Below are positions 1 to 11,439 of a stretch of 64,000 bases of DNA, piece after piece. The DNA is taken from positions 1 through 64,000 of the forward strand of contig JASAMV010003487.1 in NCBI GenBank assembly GCA_030248065.1, read 5' to 3'. Below the pieces are notes generated by a model that saw nothing but the letters and a program-made list of their open reading frames with translations, was not told the DNA's origin and did no database searches. A program made the position numbers and the translations under genes. Each line of letters starts with the position of its first letter. The stretch's first letter is position 1. Origin of the DNA: Rhynchonema sp. JSB1_4 (lineage: Eukaryota > Nematoda > Chromadorea > Monhysterida > Xyalidae).

Positions 1-260
1 GAGTTAAGGCCAGCCTTCTGTTTGTGAATAAGTTGTGGGCAAATTTAGGAGAGATAAAGACTTATTACACCACGTTCGTTTTGTGTTACAAAAGCAGATC
101 CACAACCGCTGCAAACAGGCGAACAACATCAGTGTGTCGATGGATAGCTTACGGCACGCTCGATAACGGCATAGAATATTGTATGGGGTGTCCTATGTAG
201 TACATGTATATTGTACATGTGACGGTTGTTGTGATGTCTGGGAACCGTATGAGTCCATTA
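1..260 (-). repeat. Fragment of a CAGGGTTG-ended hAT-type MITE (interior only)
   Basis: This stretch matches, in reverse orientation, the interior of the complete element at 50023-50799. Shared landmarks are the 'cttctgtttgtgaat' and 'ggggtgtcctat' segments in the same order on the opposite strand. The window starts inside the element, so its outer end is not visible. Confidence 0.6.
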
Positions 261-1398
261 CAACACCAGTTCGATTCGACAAAATGTAAAAATCTAAATC
301 TAAAAATTTGCGATTTTTCAGAATCATGAGCAGTAAACGCAAAAAAGCGTGCATTTTTACCTTAAAAACCAAGACAATAACAAAAAAGTTAAAAAAACAA
401 TGAAAAAGTGGGCTTACTTTTTTTTGGGACCTGTGATTCGGGAACAGAAACTCACGGGGGGGGGGTCGAACTACGCACGTTCACAATGGGTAGCGATGGG
501 AAATTTGCAACAAAGCAGAATTTTGCATTTTACACCGGGTAGAATTTTTGCCCCGAATATAAAGTGGCTCCATGTGTTCATTTCTTCGCGCTCATCTATA
601 GGGCAGCTGTCGTCGCGCTGCTATCTGCCACATATGCTGCGTGGCAGAGACGCCCAACCAGCTGAGTTTGCACGAATTACAGCAGTTGCGTTGACAACAA
701 TGGTATTAACCTTCGTATAAATGCGGCTGCTCCGGACGTGAGCATACGGCATGGCCAAGTATGGCTGTCGCAAAGTCTGTGCCCTTCAAAGAGCGCGCGT
801 GAACCTTTCACGGATAGCGCTTTCCGTGACGTCACCTGCAGTCTTGACACCGTTGTTTTAGCCCCCCTGGTCTGTCATCCGCTATTATGCTAGTGACATG
901 TACGTACAATACTTGCATTTTATTATACCTGAATGATTTTTAAACGAGAATGTCGACAATCAATGTTCGGGGTGATTGTACATGAGAGACTGAACGGTGT
1001 TTGTTATTGTTCAGCTTAGCTGCTGTTTCATCCTTCGCTGCTTCCTTGTAAAACCTTTTACATTTTGCCGGTCAGGTGAATTTATTCATCAAGTTATTTT
1101 TATACAGACAGCACAAAACGCACCATACAAGTGCAACACGACGGTAGAAGGATGTAAATGGCATGCTAATAAACTTGATACGAATAAAGATATGGAAATA
1201 ATATACATTGTAGATGATATAGTCAAAAGTTCTTTAAAAATGATAATATGTTTAGATAGAATAAGGTGTGACTTTTTTAGCAGTACTTTGGTCCGAACTT
1301 TACCTTTTACACTTTTAGTGTGGTAAATTTAATGTTGTTTCCATATCGCGGGAAAAGATCACTATGATCAACTATAAAGTGCAAAGCCTAGTACAGTA
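261..1398. other. Gene-poor stretch
   Basis: No open frame here has recognisable protein features or splice-supported structure. The longest frames (123 and 109 residues) have low-complexity or hydrophobic composition without family motifs. The last 100 bases are the upstream region of the first peptide gene. Confidence 0.5.
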
Positions 1399-1404
1399 TT
1401 TCAG
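1399..1404 (+). promoter_or_regulatory. TTTCAG acceptor-like site before peptide gene 1
   Basis: TTTCAG lies 35 nt before the ATG at 1440. The equivalent CTTCAG/TTTCAG occurs 37 and 36 nt before the start codons of the two paralogues. TTTCAG is the consensus nematode 3' splice site, so this is either a spliced-leader trans-splice acceptor or the acceptor of a 5'UTR intron. Sequence alone cannot separate the two. Confidence 0.5.
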
Positions 1405-1439
1405 ATCCACTCCACAAATCTACCAATCAAACAAAAACC

Positions 1440-1712
1440 ATGCGTCCAGCGACGGTAGTGGTTGCGTTGTGCGTGATTTGTGCGCTGATGATGACGGGTT
1501 ACTGTAGCGCAGCAGAGGATTCGGAGGACAATCCGCCGAAATCGCAAATGCCAATTCCAATCATCATCGATGGATTCAAGTCGATCGAGCAGCTTGCAGA
1601 GTACATGTTGCAGCATTGTGATTTGATCAAACAAGTGATGCCCAAGAATAATATTTGGCGATTGATATGTGAACGTCGCGTTGGCCGCTTGCGGTACGGT
1701 AGGCGGCGCTAG
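1440..1712 (+). CDS. Secreted RYamide-type peptide precursor, paralogue 1
   Basis: Single-exon frame of 90 residues. Residues 1-24 form a hydrophobic signal peptide ending CSAA. An acidic/proline spacer (25-44) follows, then a conserved module from FKSIEQLAEYM, with Cys60 and Cys77 separated by 16 residues and the block NIWRLICERR (71-80). The tail is VGRLRYGRRR: Gly87 followed by Arg-Arg-Arg is a standard amidation plus basic-cleavage signal, giving a C-terminal RLRYamide. Cleavage after Arg79-Arg80 would release VGRLRYamide; without it a longer disulphide-looped peptide results. RLRFG/RLRYG ends are known from nematode FLP peptides such as FLP-34 (NPF-like). That link rests on the tail only, since the Cys loop does not fit NPF peptides I know. 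The ATG is the first in-frame Met and matches the paralogues. Two similar genes lie at 8395 and 28026. Confidence 0.75.
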   Translation: MRPATVVVALCVICALMMTGYCSAAEDSEDNPPKSQMPIPIIIDGFKSIEQLAEYMLQHCDLIKQVMPKNNIWRLICERRVGRLRYGRRR

Positions 1713-2714
1713 AGTTTACACGCCACCAAAACTCATACTATTATTTTACAATTGAAATGGGTACCTACCTATGTATTTTAAGAGATGGTATCCAGAGATT
1801 AATAATACACTCTATTCAATATATTATTGGGTACGGTTTCGTTAGGATAACTGTATGAGCAGAGCACAGCTTGTGTTGTGCAATAGGGTTCGTCTTTTGT
1901 ACTTATTCTTATCGACAATTTTATGCGGTTATTTATAGTGCATGCAGTTGATTGGAAAATGAAGCTCGAAAGTCGCATCTATTCAGATACGTTTTGGTAT
2001 GAAGTGCAATATCACCGCGGGAGTGTGGTACATAACAAATTGACACAGATTGCAGTCTACTGCCACACAGAAAACTATCAGTCATCAGAATTGTTACAAA
2101 AGAATTTTATTTTGTCGACGAGTGCGAGACTCGGGGGCTTCCATTAGAAGCAGCTCTGCTGCGTACAGTTGCACAGCATCCAACCATAGTTACGCAGGGG
2201 TTGGTATGTATACTACCTGCGAAAGCTCGCCCCCAGCAGTTGAAAACAAGTGAAAAATCGACGTTTAACTGCCTCAAACTTTTGTATGAAACGCTGTTTT
2301 GCTCTTAATTGAGTACTAGCCAGTTCGAGGAGCACAAGCGCACCAAACCAAATGGTTTCGCTTTGACGGCCGTTCGCGACTGGCGTGGACATACAGTTAA
2401 TCGCGCGTTTATTAACAAGCACTCATACCGCCACACCACGCTTTACTTGTGTGTACCCGCCCAGTTGGACCTATAGCTGCTGCCTAACCAGTGTTTGGCC
2501 TGGTTAGTTCTGAGATCAACCCCCAGCGAACATTTTAGCAACATCAAAACTGAATCGTTGGTTAACCCAGCCCTATCGCTGAGAAGGGTCCGCAAATGGG
2601 AAGCACGAATCGCAGGGGCAATTACGCTTCTTTGAGTCTCTGGCAATCGGGTTGTTGGTATAAGTCCTTCATAGAGCCTTGATTCCGCGAAATGCCTTTA
2701 CCTTTTTATGAGGT
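1713..2714. other. Peptide gene 1 downstream flank
   Basis: AT-rich sequence follows the stop, with an AATAAT near 1801 that could serve as a poly(A) signal. Part of the flank (1941-2010) is shared with the other two peptide genes. The rest shows no gene; its short frames lack family features. Confidence 0.45.
1941..2010 (+). repeat. Downstream flank of the peptide-gene duplicon, copy 1
   Basis: The string TTGATTGGAAAATGAAGCTC followed by ATTCAGATACG recurs, diverged, at 10031 and 29950, in each case downstream of a peptide gene. This marks the duplicated unit as larger than the coding region. Confidence 0.6.
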
Positions 2715-3094
2715 GGCCGGACAATTGAGCAAAGCACATTTGAGCAAGACCACTTAGAGCAAGTGAAAAAGAGCAGGGCTAAAAGAGCAGATCACTTATT
2801 TTGTTCGAATGGCTTAGGCTTAGGCTGATTTTGGTATCAGGCTTAGGCTTCGGCTTAGGCTCACACTTAAGATTAGTTTTGTGTTCGCCAAAAATCGCCA
2901 AGGTACAGTAAAAAACATAAAAACCCTTCTATTTATTAGGCTTAGGCTTAGGCTTACACTTAAGATTAATTTTGTGTGTGGGCTTAGGCTTAGGCTCAGG
3001 CCTATTCGTTTTTAGGTTCTGCTCTTTTGGACTCTGCTCTTTTTCACTTGCTCAAAGCGGTCTTGCTCAAATGTGCTTTGCTCAATTGCCCGCG
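2715..3094. mobile_element. MITE with 'CAATTGAGCAAAGC' ends and internal TTAGGC-like runs
   Basis: The ends are inverted repeats: CAATTGAGCAAAGCACATTT near the left edge and its complement near the right, continuing into TTGAGCAAGACC. The interior has several GGCTTAGGCTTAGGC runs, i.e. TTAGGC units. Relatives lie at 28722-28971 and 60184-60455. No coding capacity. Superfamily not determined because no clear target duplication is visible. Confidence 0.75.
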
Positions 3095-4790
3095 GTGCAA
3101 TGACATTCAACCGGCCCTATGTATAATACACTGCGCGCCACCCATGCAAATAAACCAGCAGGCGAATAAAAGTCTTGGGCGAATAAACGACTGAGGCGAA
3201 TAAACGTCCGCTTTTCGCTTTATTGCTCATGATTCTCAAAACGTTGCCTGCGTCGCTTATATTTCAGTGTGTGATGAGCACTTGTATCATTCTATACGGA
3301 ACAAAAATCATTGTCAATATACGTACATGTAGTAAACGCGTATGTCGTTTGCTACAACATAATGTTTTGTTTGTTAACATTACTAAATCCCCATATGTTT
3401 TGGTTCACTGACCACAACCACAAGAGTATACAGTCCGTGACGAATTATGTGGCCACTTTGCAACGCTGGCGCGCGCCAGGCGTTATGCACATAAGCATAA
3501 GGCGGTCGGCTTGATTTGTGATTTCTGCACAGAGCAAATGGCGCTCGCGCCGCGCGCGTTTCTTTTCAGTTTTGTCATACATCTAAAGGCGGCAATTCAA
3601 ACGTGCGGGCTACATTGCAGCGACTGGAGCTGTTCAAGTGTGCATCACATGGCGTCGGGCAGCAAGTCATGGAAATAAAAACTGAGAGCATTGAGGGGCG
3701 CATCTATGATCACCCAATGACCAATCACACATGCAGAGTACACGACAACAACTGAGCAGGCCACCACAAAAAGCAAGCAACAAACAAAATACAAAACATG
3801 CTGTGAGGTTTTATCTTGTGTTGCCTGCTTGTTTTTCATCATTATCCGCTTTCTCTGGCAGTCATGTGAGTGCAGTGATTGTTCATTTCTTTTTTCTGGT
3901 TTGAACGTGTTTCTTTTCAGCTTTGCTGTTTCAAATCCAATACGGAAAAGCACATCGACGACAAGGCTACAAGGCTACTGTGATCAAAAATCAACCTGCA
4001 AAAACTTTTTGACGTGCTAAAAAGACAAACGGCAAACTTGTTCACGCAAATTTTTAAAATGCTCTCGCGTTTTGATAAATCGTGAATTCATTGCATAAAT
4101 AAATGGTCGCTGTTACTCATTCCATATGCATCCCGTGTGATCATTGGAAAACGGCGCGCGCTGACTTTTCCTGTTGCCAAGCTACCGTACTCTTGCAGAT
4201 CACCCTATACTTACATATATGCACAACGCCTGGCGCGCACCGGCGTTGCAAAGAGGCCACATAATTCGTCACGGACTGTATGTGTTGACAACAGGTACTG
4301 GACAGAGTTACTCCGACGTTATTGTAGAAGGGCCCCCTGGGACCAATTAACAGAACATGCGCATGATGCATGTGGTGAAACGAAACACTCACAATTTCAC
4401 GAACAGTGTTCGTTCTGTGTGTGTAAATACAAAGCATAGGTCATGATACAGGATTTTTTATTGGACGAGATAATCACGTTAGTGCTGCTTGTCACGGAAA
4501 TGACTTCAGTAGTGTCAAAAGAACCGCGAGAGACAAAATGGATGTAAAGTCAGTCTTTCGGGATGTTATCACTGAAAGCCATGCGCATTTTTTACTTCCT
4601 TGTTGATGTCATGATAGGCCATTGCAAGCACGGCTTAAAAAACATGTAAAAAACCATTCTTAACTTTTTTTAAAAAGAGAGGATGGATCACGCCAGCTCA
4701 TGTGTGGTCTTGTTTTACAAAACCACGTTTCCACGCGCCCGAACAATACATCTACAGTACACGGTACTTATAGCTGGTACGTATACCGCA
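3095..4790. other. Gene-poor stretch with diverged repeats
   Basis: Bases 3205-3260 resemble the interior of the hAT MITE at 50023-50799. Bases 3425-3490 and 4205-4285 share an inverted segment containing 'cagtccgtgacgaattatgtggccac', suggesting a palindromic element of about 0.85 kb. No credible gene was seen. Confidence 0.45.
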
Positions 4791-4863
4791 TAGTCCAACC
4801 ACGAGCTCATGAGACGACTCTTTTTTAAAGCTTGCTTGGCCAGATTCAAAAATGCTCCGGTTA

Positions 4864-5491
4864 GGGCGGCCTTAGGGCGAACTTAAGTTAAATCCGGAAT
4901 CCGGCACCCGGAAATAATTTGCATGCAAAAATGCAAAACATTTCTGGGTTCCGGAAATAATTCCGGAAAACGCAAGAATTTACAGCAAAATAGTGCGTTT
5001 TCCGGAAATAATTCCGGATTCCGATTTCCGGATTCAACCTAAGCCCGCCCTTACGTAAAACTAGGAAATAGGAAATCTTTCGCGTGTTAAAACTATTTTT
5101 TGAGGAAACTTCATACGAAACTAGGAAATAGGAAATAGTTCCTATTTGTTTTTTTCCTAGTTGTTTTTTCGAAACTGGGAAATAGGAAATAGGAAATGTT
5201 TGGCACAATCAGCAGAACCAAACGGCAACGCAGCTCAACAAAATGTTTTGAGAGAGTTGCGTGCATGTGCATAATGCATGCTTGGCTAATAAATGTTCCG
5301 CTGTTGTGTTAAAAGTAGGCTTGTCTATGGTGTTGGGCACGGTGACAAAATTTCCTATTTCCTATTTCCTAGTTTCAAAAGACAACTAGGAAATAGGAAA
5401 TAATTCCTATGTCCTAATTCCTACTTTTTTGAAACTAGGAAATAGGAAATATTTCCTATTTCCTATTTCCTAGTTTTACGTACGGCGGCCC
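4864..5491. mobile_element. Nested MITE cluster (GGGCGGCC ends)
   Basis: The ends read GGGCGGCC and GGCGGCCC, and the host sequence resumes after a TA. Inside are a CCGGAAAT-rich palindromic unit (about 4870-5050, same family as 40686-40905) and a second unit with TACGTAAAACTAGGAAATAG inverted ends (5052-5483). Confidence 0.6.
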
Positions 5492-5580
5492 TAACACGGT
5501 TTCGAAAAGCAAAAGAAAGAGATTGGGCTGAGAGAGATGATGACAAGTTGCAGCTGGCTGACCTGAATTTGTTGCGTGCT

Positions 5581-5887
5581 AGGCTGTGAGCAGATAAACG
5601 CGGAATGCGGGAATTGGTGAGCAGATAAATGCGGAATGGTAAATTTCTGCATTCCGCATTCCGCGTTTATCTGCTCACCTTTGCGGAATGGTGCGTGCTT
5701 GGGTGACGATGACAACTTCCAGCGTGCTGACCTCAAAATGTTGCGTGTTAACGCAAACAGCAACTGAGATGCTTGACCAAAGGCATAAATTTACTTGCAG
5801 AAGTTCAAAATTCCGCAAAGGTGAGCAGATAAACGCGGAATGCGGAATGCAGAAATTTGCCATTCCGCATTTATCTAATCGCAGCCT
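5581..5887. mobile_element. Nested MITE with GTGAGCAGATAAACGCGG repeats
   Basis: The insertion splits the host phrase 'gttgcgtgct..gcgaacagcaacg', which is continuous in the copies at 13423 and 39701. It contains direct and inverted copies of GTGAGCAGATAAACGCGGAA. Confidence 0.55.
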
Positions 5888-6472
5888 GACGCGAACAGCA
5901 ACGTTGTTCAACGCACATATGTTTTGGGAGTGAAAAGGGAATTTACGCACCGAGGTGGAAAGCGTACCGTGTCTTTGCTAAATACATGCGTTTCTCTTTC
6001 TTTTATTTCCCAAATACGTGGAACCGGAACTTTATTGGATCCGCACAAGCCAACTTCAAAAAAAGTCGTCTCATGAGCTGGTGGTTGGACTATAATACGT
6101 AAGGAGGTCCGGGAGTCCCTTTATAGCCATCGGAACTCTACCATTGGTCACTAACTTTCGGTTGTTAAAGATTGGGGACCGAACGTGACGTAAAATTGAA
6201 CCCCAACTTGAGTACCCAACTGGATTCCCTTATGGTCCCCAACCGCCTGGGGACATTTTAGGTCGGTGCCTACTTTGGATGTTTTTGGTCACCCCGATCG
6301 TCAAGGAAATGTTCCCAGGAATCCCTTCGAGTTTTCAATCGTTCAATACTTGACAACCGGCTCAAGTTCTACTTTTTCGTCACATTGTGTCACGAATTCT
6401 TTGCAATCACCTCTATCGGATTACATAATATTACTTAGTGTGACGTGCACAAGAAAACTACTGGCTACGATA

Positions 6473-6954
6473 ATGGGTGGAATTCACGAAATAAAATAAA
6501 GTTCACCGTCGACGTCACCGTCAAAGTTCAAAGTCAGATGTTTTGGGCTGACGTTTGCTGATGCCGTAGACATGGTTTTGTAAGTTTTCTGAGTTTTTTC
6601 TGAGTTTCACGAATTTTTTGAAAGAAGGCAAAGAAATAAACAGGTGATCACCAACCGCGGTGCAAAAGGTCTTGACTGCGGTCAGTGATCGCAACGATAT
6701 TTCAATACCACAGGACAGAAATTCCTGAAACTCGGAAATGCTCTTCTGAAACGCTTGTGGTACGCATCCTTAAAACAATACTTTGGTGAGAAAACCATGC
6801 AACCATACACTACAACGCGTCATGGTTGACTGACACTTCGTTTATAAAACGGCGTCTTGTCCATCAGCCAGCGTGACGCTGAAACATCTGACTTTGAACT
6901 TTGACGGTGAGATTGACGGTGCGAACTTGACCTTGTTCTGTGAATTCCACCCAT
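6473..6954. mobile_element. Palindromic MITE, ATGGGTGGAATTCAC ends
   Basis: Inverted repeats of about 75 bp are visible: ATGGGTGGAATTCACGAAAT at the left and TTCTGTGAATTCCACCCAT at the right, continuing through 'gtcaaagttcaaagtcagatgttt' and its complement. No open frame of note. Confidence 0.7.
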
Positions 6955-7558
6955 TGTTAATCAGTTTGATTGTGGTATTAACCGAAAAGCTCTTCACAGT
7001 CACACTAGGGTATTAGTCGAACTTCGATAAATAAAGGTGATGAGATGCTACAAGTGCCTTCTTGCAATTAATATCGTTTTTTTCAGATGGAATGAAAACA
7101 TTAAAGAAATTCGTCCCAAAAAACATTTCCACAATTAGCACTTTTTTGTGGCGAAATGCCGATCAGTTTTACCAATGTACATATGTATGTATAGTGTTTC
7201 CTTTTTATGCAAGTCAAAGGAAACAAGCTACCCCACGTTATAACTCAACTGCAGTTTGGGGTCGAGATTTCAGAAACCAATGAAAGAGATTAAGAATGTG
7301 TCCTTGTTAATCCAAGCACGACACTCAGCAGCAAACATGGTGAAATGTTTCATTGACATGCTGGCAGCGCACACGCACAAAGCTCACAGCGAGCATGTGA
7401 AACATTGTTGTTGTTAGATTCCACAGGCAAACTTTGACACGTTTTTGCCGGCTGCTTGATTGAATCGAAGTTGTAATCTCGACCTCAACTAGAAGTTCAG
7501 TTATAACACGGGCCCGCGCGTTTCCTTGGACCAAGAAAAACAGGAAACACTATATGTA

Positions 7559-7747
7559 AAGTAAAACTACGCCAACACGAGCCCGATTTCGGAGCTGGCA
7601 AAATGGTGAAACATTTAGACGTGGCTGCTGATTTGGGAAACGTTACACGTTGTGGAATACAACGTGGAGCATGATGATTTTCTCTTTCTTTGCGTTTTGT
7701 AAGTTCATCACCTCCGAAATCGGGCTCGTGTTGGCGTAGTTTGCCTA
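7559..7747. mobile_element. TA-flanked 189-bp MITE (GTAAAACTACGCCAACACGA)
   Basis: Inverted ends are built around ACTACGCCAACACGAGCCCG. TA dinucleotides flank both sides. A second copy in the opposite orientation lies at 13796-13985. Confidence 0.7.
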
Positions 7748-7988
7748 TATGTGAAACGCGCGTAGCCAGATGAATTTCGGCACACAATCTAGTTCATGGC
7801 ACAATTTTGGTTAGGGAATCTAGCCTCGGTGTCCACTTGGTCACGTGATCTTGTCTTGACCCAGGGCCAGCTGGACCAAACGGATTCGATACCACCGATC
7901 AAAGTTACACCGTTACTGAAATCCATTTTCCAGCCTTTAAACTTTGCTTTAGCCATCTACTTTGGGCCCAACGAGGTAAGTTACCTAT

Positions 7989-8269
7989 GTATTGGTCGCA
8001 CAATGACTTTATAAGAATTGGTCAACTTTTTTTCCTGAATCGTAAAGCAGGAAAGTGACGGGGCAATGACGTTGCATTGCACAATCACACACAAACAATG
8101 CAGTCACCAAAATGTTTCAGACCCCGCAGCAACGTGGGTGCTCTGCTGAATTATTTTCAGATGAAAATGTTTTGCGAGAAACACAAGTAGCACAGTAGTT
8201 AAGAGTGACTGAACGTGAAAATCAGGATTGGTTTGATGAATTCTTATATGGTCATTGTGCGACCAATAC
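7989..8269. mobile_element. MITE with GTATTGGTCGCACAATGAC ends
   Basis: The left end GTATTGGTCGCACAATGAC and right end GTCATTGTGCGACCAATAC are perfect inverted repeats. They extend into TATAAGAATT and GTCAAAC-like sequence. A copy of nearly the same size lies at 24700-24983. A solo end occurs near 29660-29703, and a diverged fragment lacking the terminal GTCGCACAATGAC near 27670-27740. Confidence 0.75.
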
Positions 8270-8351
8270 CCAACATGCGCAGGGATTTCATCACCGGTTT
8301 TTGTAGCACAGCTCTGGCCCGGTGACGCCACTACAAAGACGGTGAATTATA

Positions 8352-8357
8352 CTTCAG
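8352..8357 (+). promoter_or_regulatory. CTTCAG acceptor-like site before peptide gene 2
   Basis: ACTTCAG ends 37 nt before the ATG at 8395, matching the spacing seen at the two paralogues. It may be a trans-splice or 5'UTR intron acceptor. Confidence 0.45.
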
Positions 8358-8394
8358 GTACTGTATACTGCATAATTCAACCAGCCAAAAAATC

Positions 8395-8673
8395 ATGCGT
8401 CCACCGACGATAGTGGTTGCGCTGTGCGTGATTTGTGCGCTGACGCTGATGGCTGCTGTAGTTGCTGCTGTAGCGGGTTGCTGTAGTGCAGAGGACTTGG
8501 CAGTCAAAAGCGGCCCAACAAAATCAAAAATGCTGTTTGGATTCAAATCGATCCACCATCTGGCCCAGCACATGTTGAAACGTTGTGACCTGATCAAGCA
8601 ACTGGCGCCCAGGTTTAATATCTGGCGATTAATATGTGAACGTCGCATCGGCCGCTTGCGGTTCGGCCGCTGA
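8395..8673 (+). CDS. Secreted RFamide-type peptide precursor, paralogue 2
   Basis: Frame of 92 residues. The signal peptide (about 1-31) is longer than in the paralogues because of an extra Ala/Val stretch (MAAVVAAVAGCC). The conserved module has FKSIHHLAQHM, Cys64 and Cys81 with the same 16-residue spacing, NIWRLICERR, and the tail IGRLRFGR. The C-terminal Gly-Arg provides an amidation glycine and one basic residue, giving RLRFamide; the internal Arg-Arg would release IGRLRFamide. The spacer between signal peptide and module differs completely from copy 1, while the Cys region is nearly unchanged. That is the pattern expected if only the C-terminal part is under constraint. Exact receptor class unknown. 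Confidence 0.75.
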   Translation: MRPPTIVVALCVICALTLMAAVVAAVAGCCSAEDLAVKSGPTKSKMLFGFKSIHHLAQHMLKRCDLIKQLAPRFNIWRLICERRIGRLRFGR

Positions 8674-8875
8674 CCGAGATTCTATAAATGACCAAAAACA
8701 ATATGATTTTGCAATGTGTCATCGGAACGGGCACTGTCCCTCTATTGTCATAGATGGTGTTTTGTAATAATACAGTGGAGCCTTCTTGTAATGATTTGCC
8801 ATGTTCGGTCACCCGATTCACAGTGATTTGCAATCATGAGGCTAACGGCAGATTATGGACAAGAAATATGGTTAA

Positions 8876-9893
8876 AGCCAGGGTGCAGTAGCCGTTTTTT
8901 TCAGAAATCAGCACCTTCTTTTTTGACGAAGATTAAAATAGACATCCCAATGATCATTTCTTCAAGAGAACCCCCTGTTCAAAAATGCCGTTTTGCATCT
9001 GAAATGGTCTGCGAAAGGTTCCTTTTTGTTCGCAAAATCTTTTTTTACACTGGTGTAGTTACATTTTTTCTGATAATCAGGCAGCTGTGGTTTGGAATGG
9101 TTTTCAATAGATGGATACGGTACAGCGCTTGAATATTTCGGAACAGAAAGGTCATTTGTCGTGTGAGGTTCAAAAGGCCCCTATTGCGATTCTAAGACTA
9201 TGTAGTTCTGGAACGAACTTGTTTGTACACTGTTCGTATTGTCCAACTCAACGTATACCGATGTGACATCGGTGTCCAAAAGGGGTACCGATCGGACGGT
9301 GGACGCCGACGACCAGGCGCACAAGGTGACCATCTGCCCGTATATACGAATAGCGAAACATTTTCGGTGGTCGGAATGAATAAGAGCGCGTAATTGTTGG
9401 GCGACAAGAAATGTTTGTTTCGCTATTTGTATATACAGGCAGATGGTCTCCTTGTGCGCCTGGTCGTCGGCGTCCACCGTCCGATCGGAACCCCTTTTGG
9501 AGACTGATGTCAATTCGGTATACGTTGAGTTGGACAATACGAACAGTGTACAAACAAAAAGTTCGTTCCAGAACTGGTCTCAGAATCGCAATTGCTGCCT
9601 TTTGAAGTTCACGCGAGAAATGACCTTTCTGCTCCGAGATATTCAAGTGCGCTACCGTATCCATCCATTGAAAACCATAACAAACCACAGCTGTCTGATT
9701 ATCAGGAAAAATGTAACTACACCAGTGTCGATTTTGCGAACAAAGAGGAGCCTTTCGGCGACCATTTCAGATATAAAACGGCATTTTTGAAAGGGGCTTT
9801 CTCTTAAAGAAATGATCATTGGGATGTCTATTTTATATTTGCATCATAAAAAGAAGGTGCTGGCTTTTGAAAAACGGTTATTGCACCCCCTCT
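8876..9893. mobile_element. 1.0-kb palindromic element flanked by TTAA
   Basis: TTAA occurs at 8872-8875 and 9894-9897. The ends are AGCCAGGGTGCA and the complement of AGAGGGGGTGCA. Nearly the whole length forms an inverted repeat, with the inner arms (9197-9390 and 9405-9580) more alike than the outer. TTAA duplication suggests a piggyBac-type non-autonomous element. A half-length relative is at 61815-62265 in a CRTC intron. Confidence 0.7.
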
Positions 9894-10009
9894 TTAAAGA
9901 CATATTCTCAATGACGTGAGTGGTTCACTATGAGGAGGGTATACTGTATGAGCTGATGTCGTTGGGTTTATCTTTGGTGTGTTTATTCTTGTGGAAACTT
10001 ATACTATAC

Positions 10010-10105
10010 TATTGCAAGTACACTTGCAGCTAGCTGATTGGGAAATGAAGCTCGATAAATAAGTTGCATTTATTCAGACACGATTCACCATAAAATGAAT
10101 AAATA
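10010..10105 (+). repeat. Downstream flank of the peptide-gene duplicon, copy 2
   Basis: GCTGATTGGGAAATGAAGCTC with ATTCAGACACG and AAAATGAATAA matches the flanks at 1941 and 29945. Subtracting the 1.02-kb insertion at 8876 places it about 320 bp after peptide gene 2, close to the 230 bp seen for gene 1. Confidence 0.6.
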
Positions 10106-10188
10106 CACAGATGGCACGGAACAATAAAATACCGGCGTAAAAGTGTAGTGTCATCAGGAACAAAGTGTTCAAACGGGATCCCGATTCC

Positions 10189-10640
10189 TGTCGCGACGAA
10201 AGAAAGGATTCATTTTATATTTCACGAAATACACAAGTCCGAATTGCACTGCAACTGAACATAAGCAACGTAAGATCACACATTATAAGCATTCACAAGC
10301 TGTTATCAGTCATGTGAGTGTTCTAAGCTCACATGGTGCCTAGTCACAAGATTAGCCTACACAAAAGTGTCACAACATCCTCCCCGCCTCATATTGAGAC
10401 TCAGACAAAACTGAATATTTTCTGCACGTCTCAAAATGAATATTTCCAAAAATAGCGAATATGCATTCAATAATCACAATTATTGTCTACCCAACCAGTT
10501 CAGATGCCTTGAAATACCACAGGCTCTCAACGGATCCAGCTGTGGCACTCCAAACTGTCTTTGGCCTCGGCCTGGTGCACGAATCTCAATCGGCCCAGTA
10601 CCCTCTACCGCAGACAGCGTGTCGGCTTGATATCTGATGC
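10189..10640 (-). mobile_element. Probable gypsy-type LTR retrotransposon remnant
   Basis: Read on the minus strand, a coding-like frame (about 10640-10485) ends in ..SRHLNWLGRQ-stop. It is followed by a purine tract GGCGGGGAGGA and then TGTTGTGACAC.., a typical polypurine tract and LTR start. The candidate LTR runs to CGTCGCGACA (plus-strand 10189-10377, about 189 bp). The coding part is short and was not matched to a specific pol domain. No second LTR or target duplication was found, so this is tentative. Confidence 0.35.
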
Positions 10641-10681
10641 ACAAGTCCACAGTGCAGAGCAGATTTACATGTAGCTGGTGC

Positions 10682-10925
10682 CAGGGTTGGGCAAAAAAAA
10701 ACGACGGCGTTTTTTTCTTAAAAAAACGACGTTTTTTTTAAAAAAAACGCTGGTCGTCTTGTTTTCCCTTTTTCGGGAGACCCTATTATCAGGAAATCTT
10801 TTTGTCCCATTCCCCCCCCGCACCGCCCACCAAAAACCCCAAGGGCATATTTTGGTCATCTGGCGTTTTAAAAAAAGTTTTTTTTTAAAAAAACGTTTTT
10901 TTAAGTTTTTGAAACTTTTTTCCCA
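10682..10925. repeat. Low-complexity A/T-run repeat starting CAGGGTTGGG
   Basis: Begins with CAGGGTTGGG, like the hAT-type MITEs here, and continues with poly-A/poly-T runs and AAAACGACG motifs. No matching right end is visible, so it is probably a truncated MITE. Confidence 0.45.
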
Positions 10926-11439
10926 TGGCGCACGCCCATGGTGCAGAGCAGCCAGTTTCGACCATTCCATTTGAACATTTGCCAGCTGCGCTTCGTGCGC
11001 TTGATTTCTGGTGGGCGACATCGCGGGGTTTCGATTCGACCATCGATTTCGTTGCTGTTCGTTGCGTTGACATCACTCGACTGTTATTGACCGGTTGTAG
11101 CATCCAATTAACTATTGAGATGAAGATGAGAGAGAGGCTCGTTGTCGATTGGTAGACCAGTGTTGGAGTGTTGTACTGGAGGTGAGACGGCCCTCCAGGA
11201 ATTGCAGGCAGGGGACACGATCATTCCTCCCCCTCTCGACCAGCCATTGACGACGTCCCAATCACGATTCGATCAATTTTGCGCGACAGTTCAATGTTGA
11301 AATTCAATTTTAGGCCAAATTTTCAGAAGCACGTTACAAAATGTGCTTTTTACAAACTGCACTTCAGGCAGTATAAATTTGTATGTCAGACCGCATAACA
11401 AGCGGCTGCGCCGCCCGTCTGCGAAAGCAGGTCGAAACG

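Larger units (their letters stand above)
4791..6092. mobile_element. TAGTCCAACCAC MITE, interrupted by two nested elements
   Basis: The left end TAGTCCAACCACGAGCTCAT and right end ATGAGCTGGTGGTTGGACTA are inverted repeats. Compared with the uninterrupted 358-bp copy at 13423-13780, this copy has insertions at 4864-5491 and 5581-5887. Flanking TA dinucleotides in sister copies suggest a Tc1/mariner-type TA target. Confidence 0.75.

Noticed and set aside
9181..9807. Several overlapping frames of 64-146 codons on both strands
   Set aside because: All lie in the arms of the TTAA-flanked palindrome, so the mirror-image frames are a consequence of the inverted repeat.
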